Positions 53,801 through 61,064 of a DNA stretch of 64,000 nucleotides are shown here, piece after piece (the first letter of the stretch is position 1; each line of letters opens with the position of its first letter). The stretch spans positions 45,337 to 109,336 of the forward strand of contig NZ_LKKO01000020.1 of NCBI RefSeq assembly GCF_001455965.1. The letters run 5' to 3'. Under the pieces are notes generated by a model. It ran no database searches. It was not told the origin of the DNA and saw only the letters and a program-made list of their open reading frames with translations. Origin of the DNA: Methylobacterium sp. GXS13. GTDB lineage: Bacteria; Pseudomonadota; Alphaproteobacteria; Rhizobiales; Beijerinckiaceae. The position numbers and the translations under genes were made by a program.

Positions 53801-54231
53801 CCGCGACGCTGCGGGCGGAGGGCCACACGGGGCCGATCGCCATGATGTCGGCCAACGTCCACGAGATCAGCCCCGTGCGCGGCGACGACGCTCCCCACGA
53901 CGCGATCTTCGCCAAACCCTTCGACCTGCGCGACGTGCTGGAGCGGATCGGCAAGCTGCTCCACCTCGAATGGACCGACGCAGCGACGCCTTCCTTGCGC
54001 GAGCCCGCCCCGGCGCTCACGGATATCGGCCATCCCGGCCCCGAGCATGTCGGCGAGTTGTTGCGCCTGGGGCGGATCGGACACATCCGGGCGATCGAGG
54101 CCAAGCTCACCCAGATGGAGGGCGACGCCACGGTTGCGCCCGCCTTCGTGGCGCAGATGCGCGGCCTCGTGGAGGGCTACGACCTGCGCCGCTACCTCTC
54201 GGTCCTGCAGGGGCTCGCCCGCCATGGCTGA
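50857..54231 (+). CDS. NCS1 permease-histidine kinase-receiver fusion (transceptor-like hybrid kinase)
   Basis: The 1124-residue protein has four parts. Residues about 20-490 look like an NCS1 nucleobase:cation symporter with some 12 helices; residues 498-535 hold eight cysteines (CX2C-X11-C-X7-C-X2-CC-X5-C-X3-C). Two further helices span 565-590 and 603-626. The kinase has His681 in the H-box ISHELRTPL, an N-box near 791-803, DTGPGIP and GTGLGL. A receiver at 920-1040 has Asp970. The last 80 residues are unassigned. SSF-type CbrA is the known analogue of such a transporter-kinase fusion. The ligand is unknown, but the divergent amide importer suggests a nitrogen compound. Confidence 0.9.
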   Translation: MSGPQRIIPIRRDYNRFVADETLEDYALRFTAKKARRWSGFQVAQTALGSVSFLALEAIGGTLALTAGFPNTLAAVLVVGLIIFATAAPITVYAARYGLDMDLLTRGAGFGYLGSTVTSLIYASFTFLFFAIEAAIMALALQLCFGLPLGVGYLLCAAAVIPLVVYGIRLISRFQIWTQPLWVALSLLPLVFVAAQGAEPLHALADFPGLDGGGAAFDVGRFGLATGVLLALLAQVGEQVDFLRFVPEPVGQRDWRWWLAVLSGGAGWIVPGMLKILLGAGLAVLALGHGVPPEHAAEPTRMYAVAFGYVTGEGGRAALLLTGLFVLVSQLKINLTNAYAGSIAWSNFFSRLTHSHPGRVVWLVFNVAIAVLLMELGIDKTIESTLPLYASVVSAWVGALAADLAVNKPLGLSPPGIEFKRAHLYAINPVGTGAMVLALAVGGLAYAGLLGHALQPFAPLLTLATAFAAAPVIARATAGRWYLARIPKQDWGAGEIICRVCELPFEGEDMAHCPAYDAPICSLCCSLDARCGDLCKPHGRLEAQAQQALGRILPGRTAAWIGAPLGRYLAVMLTLCAVIGLILGIVHAGATIAHPEHRDFLRSALTSVFFILVVILGVVAWLFVLAQESRRVAQSETMRQTALYEAEIAAHKLTDAKLQEAKERAEAANLAKSRYVVGISHELRTPLSTVLGYAQLLESDPAIPAPRLNGIRVIRRSAQHLSGLIDGLLDISRMEAGRLEIHRDEVRLTEFLDQLVDMVRLQAREAGLEFRFSRPEILPAVVATDEKRLRQVLLNLLSNAIKFTPSGTVSLDLSYRSQIAIFTIRDTGPGIPEADLARIFQPFERGSTPAARSTPGTGLGLTIADLLAQLLGGEITVAAAPGGGTQARLRLMLSSVAQPAPIILPVPASAPERAYAGARRTILVADDDSAHRALMRAILEPHGIFVIEAGSGPECLAAVARGGIDLILLDIAMPGMSGWAAAATLRAEGHTGPIAMMSANVHEISPVRGDDAPHDAIFAKPFDLRDVLERIGKLLHLEWTDAATPSLREPAPALTDIGHPGPEHVGELLRLGRIGHIRAIEAKLTQMEGDATVAPAFVAQMRGLVEGYDLRRYLSVLQGLARHG

Positions 54232-55144
54232 GGCGCCGACGAACCAGCCGAGCCGCGATGTCGTCCTGGTTGTGGACGATTCGCCCGACACGCTGAGCTT
54301 CCTCACCGAGGCGATCGAGCGCTCCGGCGCCACCGTGCTCGTGGCGGTGGGCGGCGACCTCGCCCTCGCAATGGTCGACGAGATCACCCCGGACGTGATC
54401 CTGCTCGACGCGATGATGCCGGGTATGGACGGGTTCGAGACCTGCCGGCGTCTCAAGGCCAAGCCGCAGATCGCCGGGGTGCCGGTGATCTTCATGACCG
54501 GCTTGAGCGAGACCGAGCACATCGTGAAGGGCCTGAGCGCCGGCGGGATCGACTACGTCACCAAGCCGATCGCCCCCGACGAAATCCTGGCCCGGATCCG
54601 CGTGCACCTCGCCAGCGCCCGGGCCGCGCAGAGCGCCCGCGCCGCCCTCGATACCGCCGGGCGCACCCTGTTCGCAGTCTCCGAGGCCGGGGCCGTGCTG
54701 TGGGCGACCCCGCAGGCCGGACGGCTGCTGGCAGGGCTCGGTCACGATCCGGCGGTCGCCCTCGAACTCCCCCCGCGGGCCCGGGACTGGCTGCGCGGCT
54801 GTCTCACCGGCGCCTCGGCCAACGCCCTGACGCTCACCGGCCGCGACGGCACGCCTCACGCGCTGAGCTTCATCGGCCGCACCCCGGACGAGATCCTGCT
54901 GCGCCTGTCGCGCGAGGAAGCCTCCGGCGGCATCGAGCGGCTGCGGGCGCGGCTGCCGGTCACCGGGCGCGAGGCCGAGGTGCTGCTCTGGCTGTCCCGG
55001 GGAAAGTCGAGCCGCGATATCGGCGAGATCCTCGGGCTCAGCCACCGCACCGTGACCAAGCACCTCGAGGGTATCTACGCCAAGCTCGGCGTCGAGAACC
55101 GCACCGCCGCCTCGATCATCGCGGCCCGCCACCTGCAGGATTGA
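54224..55144 (+). CDS. LuxR-type response regulator
   Basis: The 306-residue protein has a receiver with VLVVDDSPDT, phospho-acceptor Asp62 in LLDAMMPGMDG, the threonine in FMTGLSE and the lysine in YVTKPIAP. A linker of about 100 residues and a LuxR-type helix-turn-helix at about 240-300 follow (LPVTGREAEVLLWLSRGKSSRDIG, HRTVTKHLEGIYAKLGVENRTAA). It overlaps the permease-kinase gene by eight bases and must be its output partner. Control of the divergent amide genes is a reasonable inference. Confidence 0.92.
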   Translation: MAEAPTNQPSRDVVLVVDDSPDTLSFLTEAIERSGATVLVAVGGDLALAMVDEITPDVILLDAMMPGMDGFETCRRLKAKPQIAGVPVIFMTGLSETEHIVKGLSAGGIDYVTKPIAPDEILARIRVHLASARAAQSARAALDTAGRTLFAVSEAGAVLWATPQAGRLLAGLGHDPAVALELPPRARDWLRGCLTGASANALTLTGRDGTPHALSFIGRTPDEILLRLSREEASGGIERLRARLPVTGREAEVLLWLSRGKSSRDIGEILGLSHRTVTKHLEGIYAKLGVENRTAASIIAARHLQD

Positions 55145-55250
55145 AGGCCTGCCGGGCTTGTCCACAGGCATCGCGGCACTGCGAAACCGGTTGGTAAGCG
55201 GCGTCCCACCACGGTCCCGGCACAGACGAACCAATTCGGGACCGGATGCG

Positions 55251-55463
55251 ATGATGACCAGCCACCAGCTCGCCGACGAACTGAGGCGGGTCGCCACCAC
55301 GCAGGTCAGCGACATCACCCGTGCGGTCAAGGAAGGCCAGAAGTCGATCGCGCTGAACGAGGTGCGGGACATGGCCCGGCGCCTCAGCCTGCTGGCGGAC
55401 GCCTTCGATCCGAAATCGGCCGCCGAGAAGGCCGATCCCCAGGACGGCGCCCAGGCCGCTTGA
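55251..55463 (+). CDS. Small hypothetical protein
   Basis: The 70-residue protein is largely helical with charged and hydrophobic heptads (LADELRRVATTQVSDITRAVKEGQ and VRDMARRLSLLADAF). No family is recognised. It lies about 100 bases after the response regulator and may be part of the same transcript. Confidence 0.5.
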   Translation: MMTSHQLADELRRVATTQVSDITRAVKEGQKSIALNEVRDMARRLSLLADAFDPKSAAEKADPQDGAQAA

Positions 55464-55494
55464 CCCTCGCCGCAAGATCCTGAGGACCGCTCCC

Positions 55495-55860
55495 ATGATC
55501 CGCGCCTATTTCTACATCCGCCTCGACGGTGCCTATCTGCCCGCGCCGACGGCCCAGGACATCGCCGACATGGACGCCGCCCGGACAGCGGCGCGAACCA
55601 TCGTCCGGGGCCTGATGCGGCAGCACGGCGGCGACCCGCGGCTGCTCGACGCCGCCCTGGTCATCGCCGACGAGGCCGGCGCGACGCTCCTGGAGATGTC
55701 GTTCCTCGAAGCCCTGTACCTGCCGGTCGAGCCGGTGAACGACCCGAATCGCCGCCGGCCGATCCCGCGGGAATTCGGTGCCGTGCGCACCTCCCGGATG
55801 CTGCTGAGCGCCGCCATGGCGCCGATCCGGCGCTTCGCCGCCACGCGGGCGATGCGCTGA
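55495..55860 (+). CDS. DUF6894-like small protein
   Basis: The 121-residue protein begins with IRAYFYIRLDGAYLPAPTAQDIADMDAARTAAR, the pattern of short alphaproteobacterial DUF6894 proteins in which an acidic aspartate/alanine helix follows a first strand. A second part with LDAALVIADEAGATLLEMSF completes the fold. The function is unknown. The C-terminus is longer and more basic than usual. Confidence 0.55.
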   Translation: MIRAYFYIRLDGAYLPAPTAQDIADMDAARTAARTIVRGLMRQHGGDPRLLDAALVIADEAGATLLEMSFLEALYLPVEPVNDPNRRRPIPREFGAVRTSRMLLSAAMAPIRRFAATRAMR

Positions 55861-55946
55861 CCTGAATACGAATTGACCGAGCCGAGCGTTGCCGCTTTCG
55901 CGCTGTCCCTTTTCCCGAGCGCGTGGAGCGAGAGCGGAATGCGACT

Positions 55947-56037
55947 CGGGATCCAGCACAGGATGACGCGAAGCACCTGATTGCGACCGTCGCTTCAAAA
56001 TCGTGCCGCTGCGCGGCGCTGTCTCCGCTGGATCCCG
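55947..56037. repeat. REP-like palindromic repeat
   Basis: An 11-bp inverted repeat (55947-55957 CGGGATCCAGC and 56027-56037 GCTGGATCCCG) spans a 91-bp element in a gene-free gap. The core CTGGATCCCGGATC followed by GTCCGGGAAAGG (near 56060-56080) resembles the dispersed 'CTGGATCCCGG' palindromes of many Rhizobiales genomes. No gene is seen between 55861 and 56119. Confidence 0.5.
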
Positions 56038-56119
56038 GATCACCTTCCACTGACGTTTCAGGCGTCCGGGAAAGGGGCGCGTGTTTCATTCCTGCGCGAC
56101 GGCCAACGCCAGTGGAGAG

Positions 56120-56564
56120 TCAACCGAACAGGTCGGTCGTCACGAATCCCCGGTCCGCCAGCCGCTCGGCTAGCACGCGGCGGTGGCAGCGGGCCGGGTC
56201 CCACTCGAAGCACAGCAGGCAGGTCGGGGCGGCCTCCGCCATGGCGCCGAGCTCATCCAGGGCGACGCCGCCGGCGGCCGTGTCGAGCACCTCCTCGCAG
56301 TAGATCTTGCGCATCAGCGCCGCGTCGTCGGCCCGGGCGGCCTCGCCGGCCGGATTTCGGCGTGCCGAGGCTGCGCAGATGCGCGTAGCCGAGCCCTGCC
56401 TCCACGAGCCCGGTTCCCAGCGCGCCCTTCGAGAAGCCGCGCTTGCGCGAGTTGGCCACCGCCCGCACGTCGGCCAGGACGGCGACGCCCGCCGAGCGCA
56501 GCGCATCGGTGAGCCGCTCCGGGTCGAGGCCTTCGTAGCCTATGGTAAAGAGTTGCTTGCTCAC
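56120..56564 (-). pseudogene. DUF488 family protein, frameshifted
   Basis: The N-terminal half (GTG at 56564) reads SKQLFTIGYEGLDPERLTDAL and then LADVRAVANSRKRGFSKGAL to LGTPK, the typical DUF488 start. The C-terminal half, AARADDAALMRKIY to CLLCFEWDPARCHRRVLAERL, lies in another frame. One extra C near 56346-56347 (G on the coding strand) would explain the shift; removing it restores a 147-residue protein. The full span of 445 bases fits a single-base insertion. A recent mutation and a sequencing error are both possible. Confidence 0.75.
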
Positions 56565-56766
56565 GGGACCGTGCCGGGACTCGCGTTGCGGGACCGGCAC
56601 TTAGCCGGATCGGAGCCTGTGAACCAACCGGGGATTGATGCGGTATGTCGCGGCAGCGCAACGACTCCCGGAATTCCGCCGCAAAGATCGCAAAGCTCCG
56701 TTAACTGCGCTCGGGTCATCGCTTACGCCTGACTTTGGCGCTTCTTCGGTGGCGGGCTGAACACTG

Positions 56767-57648
56767 ATGGTGCGGGATTACAAGCTTTCGCAGGTGTCGT
56801 TCGCCGAATCGAGCCGGGGATCCGGCCGGTTGAGGCGCGTTCGCCAACTCGCCACCCGGGTGCTGGCCGTCGCCGTGATGGCCGGCCTGGCCGCCTGCGC
56901 GTCCAACCCCGACTTCTACCCGACCAAGGGCGATGCCAAGCCCCATCCGGGCGTGGCCAAGGCCAAGCAGCACCCGATCCAGGGCATCGACATCTCGAAG
57001 TGGCAGGGCAACGTCGACTGGGCCTCGGTCCGGGCCGCCGGCACCCAGTTCGCCTTCATCAAGGCGACCGAGGGCGGTGACCACGTCGACGAGCGCTTCC
57101 GGACCAACTGGGACAACGCGGCCCGGGCCGGCGTGCCGCGGGGCGCCTATCACTTCGTGTTCTGGTGCCGCTCGGCCCGGGACCAGATGGAGTGGTTCAA
57201 GCGCAACGTCCCAAACGACCCGACGGCGCTGCCGCCGGTGCTCGACGTGGAGTGGAACGGCCACTCGCAGACCTGCCCAAAGAAGCTGCCGAAGGCGCAG
57301 GCCCTGGCGATGGTCACCGAGATGCTCGAGGAGATGGAGCGTTACACCGGCAAGCGCCCGATCATCTACACCGACATCACCTTCCACAAGGACGTCCTGG
57401 AAGGCGAACTGCCCGACTATCCGCACTGGCTGCGCTCCACCGCGGCCGAGCCCGAGCAGCGCTTCGTCAACCGGAAGTGGATGCTGTGGCAGTTCACGTC
57501 GACCGGGCGCGTCCCCGGCGTGCAGGGTGACGTCGACCGCAACGCCTTCTACGGCACGCCGTCCGACTGGGCCTCGTTCCTGTCGACCGATTGCGATCCC
57601 CGCGAGCATCGGCGGCTCTCGGAACAGGGGCTATGTACCGACAAATAA
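56767..57648 (+). CDS. GH25 lysozyme-like lipoprotein
   Basis: The 293-residue protein has an N-terminal signal with lipobox LAAC at residues 42-45 and a GH25 muramidase domain. The domain has GIDISKWQGNVDWASVR, FAFIKATEGGDHVDERF, LPPVLDVEWNGHSQTC with catalytic acidic residues, and IIYTDITFHKDVL. It should cut peptidoglycan between the sugars. Start ATG at 56767 gives a long basic n-region; a later start might be used. It stands alone and lies upstream of a Crp/Fnr gene. Confidence 0.9.
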   Translation: MVRDYKLSQVSFAESSRGSGRLRRVRQLATRVLAVAVMAGLAACASNPDFYPTKGDAKPHPGVAKAKQHPIQGIDISKWQGNVDWASVRAAGTQFAFIKATEGGDHVDERFRTNWDNAARAGVPRGAYHFVFWCRSARDQMEWFKRNVPNDPTALPPVLDVEWNGHSQTCPKKLPKAQALAMVTEMLEEMERYTGKRPIIYTDITFHKDVLEGELPDYPHWLRSTAAEPEQRFVNRKWMLWQFTSTGRVPGVQGDVDRNAFYGTPSDWASFLSTDCDPREHRRLSEQGLCTDK

Positions 57649-57671
57649 TTGTTCGGGGTTGATAGACTTAA

Positions 57672-57685
57672 GTTGGTTCACCAAC
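57672..57685. promoter_or_regulatory. Perfect palindrome upstream of the Crp/Fnr gene
   Basis: GTTGGTTCACCAAC is a perfect inverted repeat with two central bases, about 100 bases before the Crp/Fnr-type gene, in an AT-richer stretch. It is a candidate operator, perhaps for autoregulation. It does not match the classical FNR box. Confidence 0.4.
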
Positions 57686-57785
57686 ACAGGCTAGGATATA
57701 TGCGTATCGGGTTCTCCCGCACGCCGGCGGGCCGCTCGACGAGGATCCTTCCGGGAGCCTCTTCTCCCATGATCCCCTGCCTGCA

Positions 57786-58598
57786 ATGCCCGCTGACCGC
57801 GCGGCCGCCCTCACGGGCAACCTGCTCCTCGATGCGCTTCGGGAGCCCGACCGCGCGTTGATCGCGCCCCATCTTGAACCGGTCTCCTTCGACAAGGGGG
57901 CGAGCGTGTTCCAGGCGGGCTCGGACGTGACGCACATCACCTTCCCGTGCGACCAGACCGTTGTGGCTCTCATCATCGCCACCCGCGATGGGCGCTGCGC
58001 CGAGACCGCCACGATCGGGCGCGAAGGCGCGGTCGGCGGCATCGTCAGCGCGGGCCGGGTGCCGGCCTCCACCGAGGCGATCGTGCAGATCGGCGGCCCG
58101 ATGCTGCGCCTCGACGCGGAGCGTCTCCAGGATGCCAAGCGCCGGTCCACCGAAATCCGCAACCTGTTCGCGCGCTATTCCGACTGCCTCCTAGCCCAGG
58201 TGCTCCAGGCCGCGGCCTGCAACGCCCTGCACCCGATCGAGCAGCGCTGCCTGCGCTGGCTCTTGACCCTGCAGGACCGGATCGGCGGCGACACACTGCC
58301 GATCACCCACGAATTGCTGGCCTCGATGCTCGGCGTCCAGCGCACCTACCTGACGCGCATCCTGCGGACGCTTCAGGACCAGGGCCTGATCCGGGTCGGT
58401 CGCGGGCGCATCACGGTGCTCGACCGCCGGGCGATGTCGAGGGCCGCCTGCGAGTGCCACGACCGGGTGCAGCGGCATTTCAAGACCGTGCTCGGCGCGG
58501 TCTACACCGCGGACGGCTTCGACCGGATCGAGCCGCCGGCGCCCGTGGATGGATACGTGGAGCCCCCCCTGGCCCTGAGTGGCGGCCGCCACGGGTGA
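57786..58598 (+). CDS. Crp/Fnr family transcriptional regulator
   Basis: The 270-residue protein has a cyclic-nucleotide-binding-like beta-roll (residues 20-130) and a C-terminal helix-turn-helix: LPITHELLASMLGVQRTYLTRILRTLQDQGLIRVG. No FNR-type iron-sulfur cysteines occur in the N-terminus. The effector-binding residues are not those of CRP. ATG at 57786 is used. It has its own upstream palindrome and no operon partners. Confidence 0.9.
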   Translation: MPADRAAALTGNLLLDALREPDRALIAPHLEPVSFDKGASVFQAGSDVTHITFPCDQTVVALIIATRDGRCAETATIGREGAVGGIVSAGRVPASTEAIVQIGGPMLRLDAERLQDAKRRSTEIRNLFARYSDCLLAQVLQAAACNALHPIEQRCLRWLLTLQDRIGGDTLPITHELLASMLGVQRTYLTRILRTLQDQGLIRVGRGRITVLDRRAMSRAACECHDRVQRHFKTVLGAVYTADGFDRIEPPAPVDGYVEPPLALSGGRHG

Positions 58599-58617
58599 GG
58601 TGGGGCGTGGTCCGGCG

Positions 58618-59004
58618 TCAGTCTTCGGACCGGCGCTCCAGGATCTCGATCAGCGCGCCGTCGGGACCCTCCACGAAGGCGATCCGCAGGCCGGGGCCGC
58701 GCTCGGTGATACCGGTCCGCACGGTGACGCCGCGGGCCGCGAGTTCGGCCATGGCGGCATCGATATTGGCGACGCGCAGGCCGATATGCTCGATGCCGAG
58801 GCAGGGCGTCCGCGTGGCGGGCGTGGTCTCGGCTGGGGCTTGCTCGATGAAGACGGTGAGACCGCCAAGATCGAGCACCATGCGCTGCACCGGGTCGGCG
58901 CCGACGCGCTTCACCTCCCTGGCTCCGAAGGTCTCGACGTAGAAGGCGGCGGCCTTCACGGCGTCGCGGCTGCGCAGGTGAACGTGATCGCAGGCGTATT
59001 GCAT
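58618..59004 (-). CDS. VOC superfamily (glyoxalase-like) protein
   Basis: The 128-residue protein has a metal-binding-type VOC fold with CDHVHLRSRDAVKAAAFYVETFGAREV and GIEHIGLRVANIDAAMAELAARGV; the C-terminal strand is IAFVEGPDGALIEILER. The metal ligands would be His residues in DHVHL and IEHIGL and the final Glu. It resembles methylmalonyl-CoA epimerase and lactoylglutathione lyase. ATG at 59004 is chosen. Confidence 0.82.
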   Translation of the reverse strand: MQYACDHVHLRSRDAVKAAAFYVETFGAREVKRVGADPVQRMVLDLGGLTVFIEQAPAETTPATRTPCLGIEHIGLRVANIDAAMAELAARGVTVRTGITERGPGLRIAFVEGPDGALIEILERRSED

Positions 59005-59128
59005 CGCGTGTCTGTCTCCCGCAGGCCGGCGCTGGCGTCTTGCGTAAAGGTTATGTGGTCGCGCGCTCCAGGGCGAGATCCGCCGCTTGACGCAGGGCGC
59101 GAACCCGCAGACTTTCGCCGCCGCGATC

Positions 59129-59144
59129 GTTGCAGGGATGCAAC
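59129..59144. promoter_or_regulatory. Inverted repeat upstream of dnaJ-type gene
   Basis: GTTGCA-GGGA-TGCAAC is a perfect 6-bp inverted repeat about 50 bases before the J-protein gene. It resembles the TGCAA-type repeat at 12963-12991, but it is not the CIRCE heat-shock element. Confidence 0.35.
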
Positions 59145-59195
59145 ATCCTTCCCACATCCGGGTGGAAATTCCACACCGCATAGCCCAAGAGACCG

Positions 59196-60125
59196 ATGCG
59201 CAATCCCTACGACGTGCTGGGCGTCCCCAAGGGAGCGAGCGAAGCCGATATTAAAAAGGCTTACCGCAAGCTCGCCAAGGACTTCCACCCCGACCGCAAC
59301 AAAGACGACGTGAAGGCCAAGGACCGCTTCGCCGAGGCGAACTCGGCCTACGAGATCCTGGGCGACTCCGAGAAGCGCAAGCAGTTCGACCGCGGCGAGA
59401 TCGACGCCGACGGACGGCCGCGCGCCTCCGGCTTCGAGGGATTTTCGGGCGGCTTCGGCGGCGGCCGGTCGAGCGGGTTCGATTTCGAGAACATGGCGCG
59501 CAGCCGGCAGGGCGGCGGGGGCGGCGGCGGCGGGATGGGCGAGGATATCTTCTCCCACATCTTCGGCGAGGCGTTCCGCGCGGGCGGCGCCGGGCCGGGC
59601 GGTCAGCGCCAGGCGGCCAAGGGCGAGGACGTCGCCGCCGAGCTGTCCGTGAGCCTGGAGCAGGTCGCCAGCGAGGAGAAGCTGCGGCTGGCGCTGCCCA
59701 CCGGCCGGGAGGTCGACGTCGTGATCCCCCGGGGCGTCGAGGACGGCCAGACCATCCGGCTCCGCGGCCTCGGCCAGAGTGCCGGCCCCCGTGGCGAGCC
59801 CGGCGACGCGCTGCTGACCATCCGCATCCGCCCGCATCCCCGCTTCACCGTCGACGGCGCCGACCTGCGCACCCACGTCGAGGTGCCGCTGGAGGACGCC
59901 GTGCTCGGCGGCATGATCCGGGTGCCGACGCTGACCGGCGCCGTCGAGATGAAGATGCCGCCGATGACCAGTTCCGGCCGCACGTTCCGGCTGCGCGGCA
60001 AGGGCCTGCCCAAGAAGGACGGCACGCGCGGCGACCTGTTCGCCACCACGGCGATCACCCTGCCGGAGAGCGAGGACCCGATCCTCACCGACTTCGCCCG
60101 GGGCCGGCGCGCCAAAGCCGCCTGA
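59196..60125 (+). CDS. DnaJ-type cochaperone (CbpA-like, no zinc finger)
   Basis: The 309-residue protein has a J-domain at residues 1-70 with the HPD motif in DFHPDRNK. A glycine-rich linker follows (including a run of eight glycines in the 100-115 region), then two DnaJ C-terminal substrate-binding domains with VVIPRGVEDGQTIRL and LRGKGLPKKDGTRGDL. The CXXCXGXG zinc repeats of DnaJ itself are missing, so it is a class II J-protein like CbpA. It is followed by a terminator-like hairpin and fabI. Confidence 0.92.
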   Translation: MRNPYDVLGVPKGASEADIKKAYRKLAKDFHPDRNKDDVKAKDRFAEANSAYEILGDSEKRKQFDRGEIDADGRPRASGFEGFSGGFGGGRSSGFDFENMARSRQGGGGGGGGMGEDIFSHIFGEAFRAGGAGPGGQRQAAKGEDVAAELSVSLEQVASEEKLRLALPTGREVDVVIPRGVEDGQTIRLRGLGQSAGPRGEPGDALLTIRIRPHPRFTVDGADLRTHVEVPLEDAVLGGMIRVPTLTGAVEMKMPPMTSSGRTFRLRGKGLPKKDGTRGDLFATTAITLPESEDPILTDFARGRRAKAA

Positions 60126-60136
60126 CACACGCGACC

Positions 60137-60161
60137 CACCCGACCGTCTTGCGGTCGGGTG
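60137..60161 (+). terminator. Hairpin after the J-protein gene
   Basis: A perfect 10-bp stem (60137-60146 and 60152-60161) with a five-base TCTTG loop lies 12 bases past the stop codon. No T-run follows. Confidence 0.55.
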
Positions 60162-60239
60162 CGGACTTCCGTCACCGGGCTGGCTCCGTTAAGGAGACCC
60201 CCGGTGCCGCAAGGGGCCGAGAGGTTTCCAGGATCGATC

Positions 60240-61064
60240 ATGGCGGAACACGGGCAGGGCATTCTGGCGGGCAAGCGGGGCCTCGTGCTCGGCGTCGCCA
60301 ACAACCGCTCGATCGCCTGGGGCATCGCCCGCAGCGCCCGTGCGCACGGGGCCGAACTCGCCTTCACCTATCAGGGCGACGCCCTGCGCAAGCGGGTCGA
60401 GCCCCTGGCGAAGGAACTCGACGCCCACGTCATCGGCCATTGCGACGTGACCGATGCAGCCACGATCGACGCCGTGTTCGAGGAGGCTGCGCGCGTCTTC
60501 CCCGAGGGCATCGACTTCGTCGTCCACTGCATCGCCTTCTCGGACAAGGACGAGCTGACCGGCCGCTATCTAGAGACGTCCGAGGAGAACTTCACCAAGT
60601 CGCTCCTGGTCTCATGCTACTCGTTCACGGCCGTGGCCCAGCGCGCCGAGAAGATCCTGCGCCCAGGGGGCTCCCTGCTGACGCTGACCTATTACGGCGC
60701 CGAGAAGTGGATGCCGCATTACAACGTCATGGGCGTGGCCAAGGCCGCTCTTGAAGCCTCGGTGCGCTATCTCGCGGCCGATCTCGGACCGAAGAACATC
60801 CGCGTCAACGCGATCTCGGCCGGCCCGATCAAGACCCTGGCAGCCTCGGGCATCGGCGATTTCCGCTACATCCTGAAGTGGAATGAGTACAACGCGCCCC
60901 TGCGCCGGACCGTGACCATCGGTGAGGTCGGCGAGACCGCCGCCTATTTGATCTCCGACATGTCGGCCGGCATGACCGGCGAGATCCTGCACGTCGATGC
61001 GGGCTACCACGTCGTCGGCATGAAGAACCCCGAGGCGCCGGACCTGACCCTCGACAAGGATTAA
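60240..61064 (+). CDS. fabI: Enoyl-ACP reductase (NADH)
   Basis: This enzyme carries out the last reduction step of fatty acid elongation. The 274-residue protein has the cofactor motif LGVANNRSIAWGIA, then LAFTYQGDALRKRVEPLA and the FabI catalytic pattern Y-X6-K in HYNVMGVAKAAL. It also has ISAGPIKTLAASGI and the C-terminal DMSAGMTGEILHVDAGYH. ATG at 60240 is used. Its stop overlaps the stop of the convergent ATPase gene. Confidence 0.96.
   Translation: MAEHGQGILAGKRGLVLGVANNRSIAWGIARSARAHGAELAFTYQGDALRKRVEPLAKELDAHVIGHCDVTDAATIDAVFEEAARVFPEGIDFVVHCIAFSDKDELTGRYLETSEENFTKSLLVSCYSFTAVAQRAEKILRPGGSLLTLTYYGAEKWMPHYNVMGVAKAALEASVRYLAADLGPKNIRVNAISAGPIKTLAASGIGDFRYILKWNEYNAPLRRTVTIGEVGETAAYLISDMSAGMTGEILHVDAGYHVVGMKNPEAPDLTLDKD

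Noticed and set aside
59005..59195. CIRCE or heat-shock promoter before the J-protein gene
   Set aside because: The inverted repeat found does not match the CIRCE consensus, and no convincing sigma-32 type -35/-10 pair was found.
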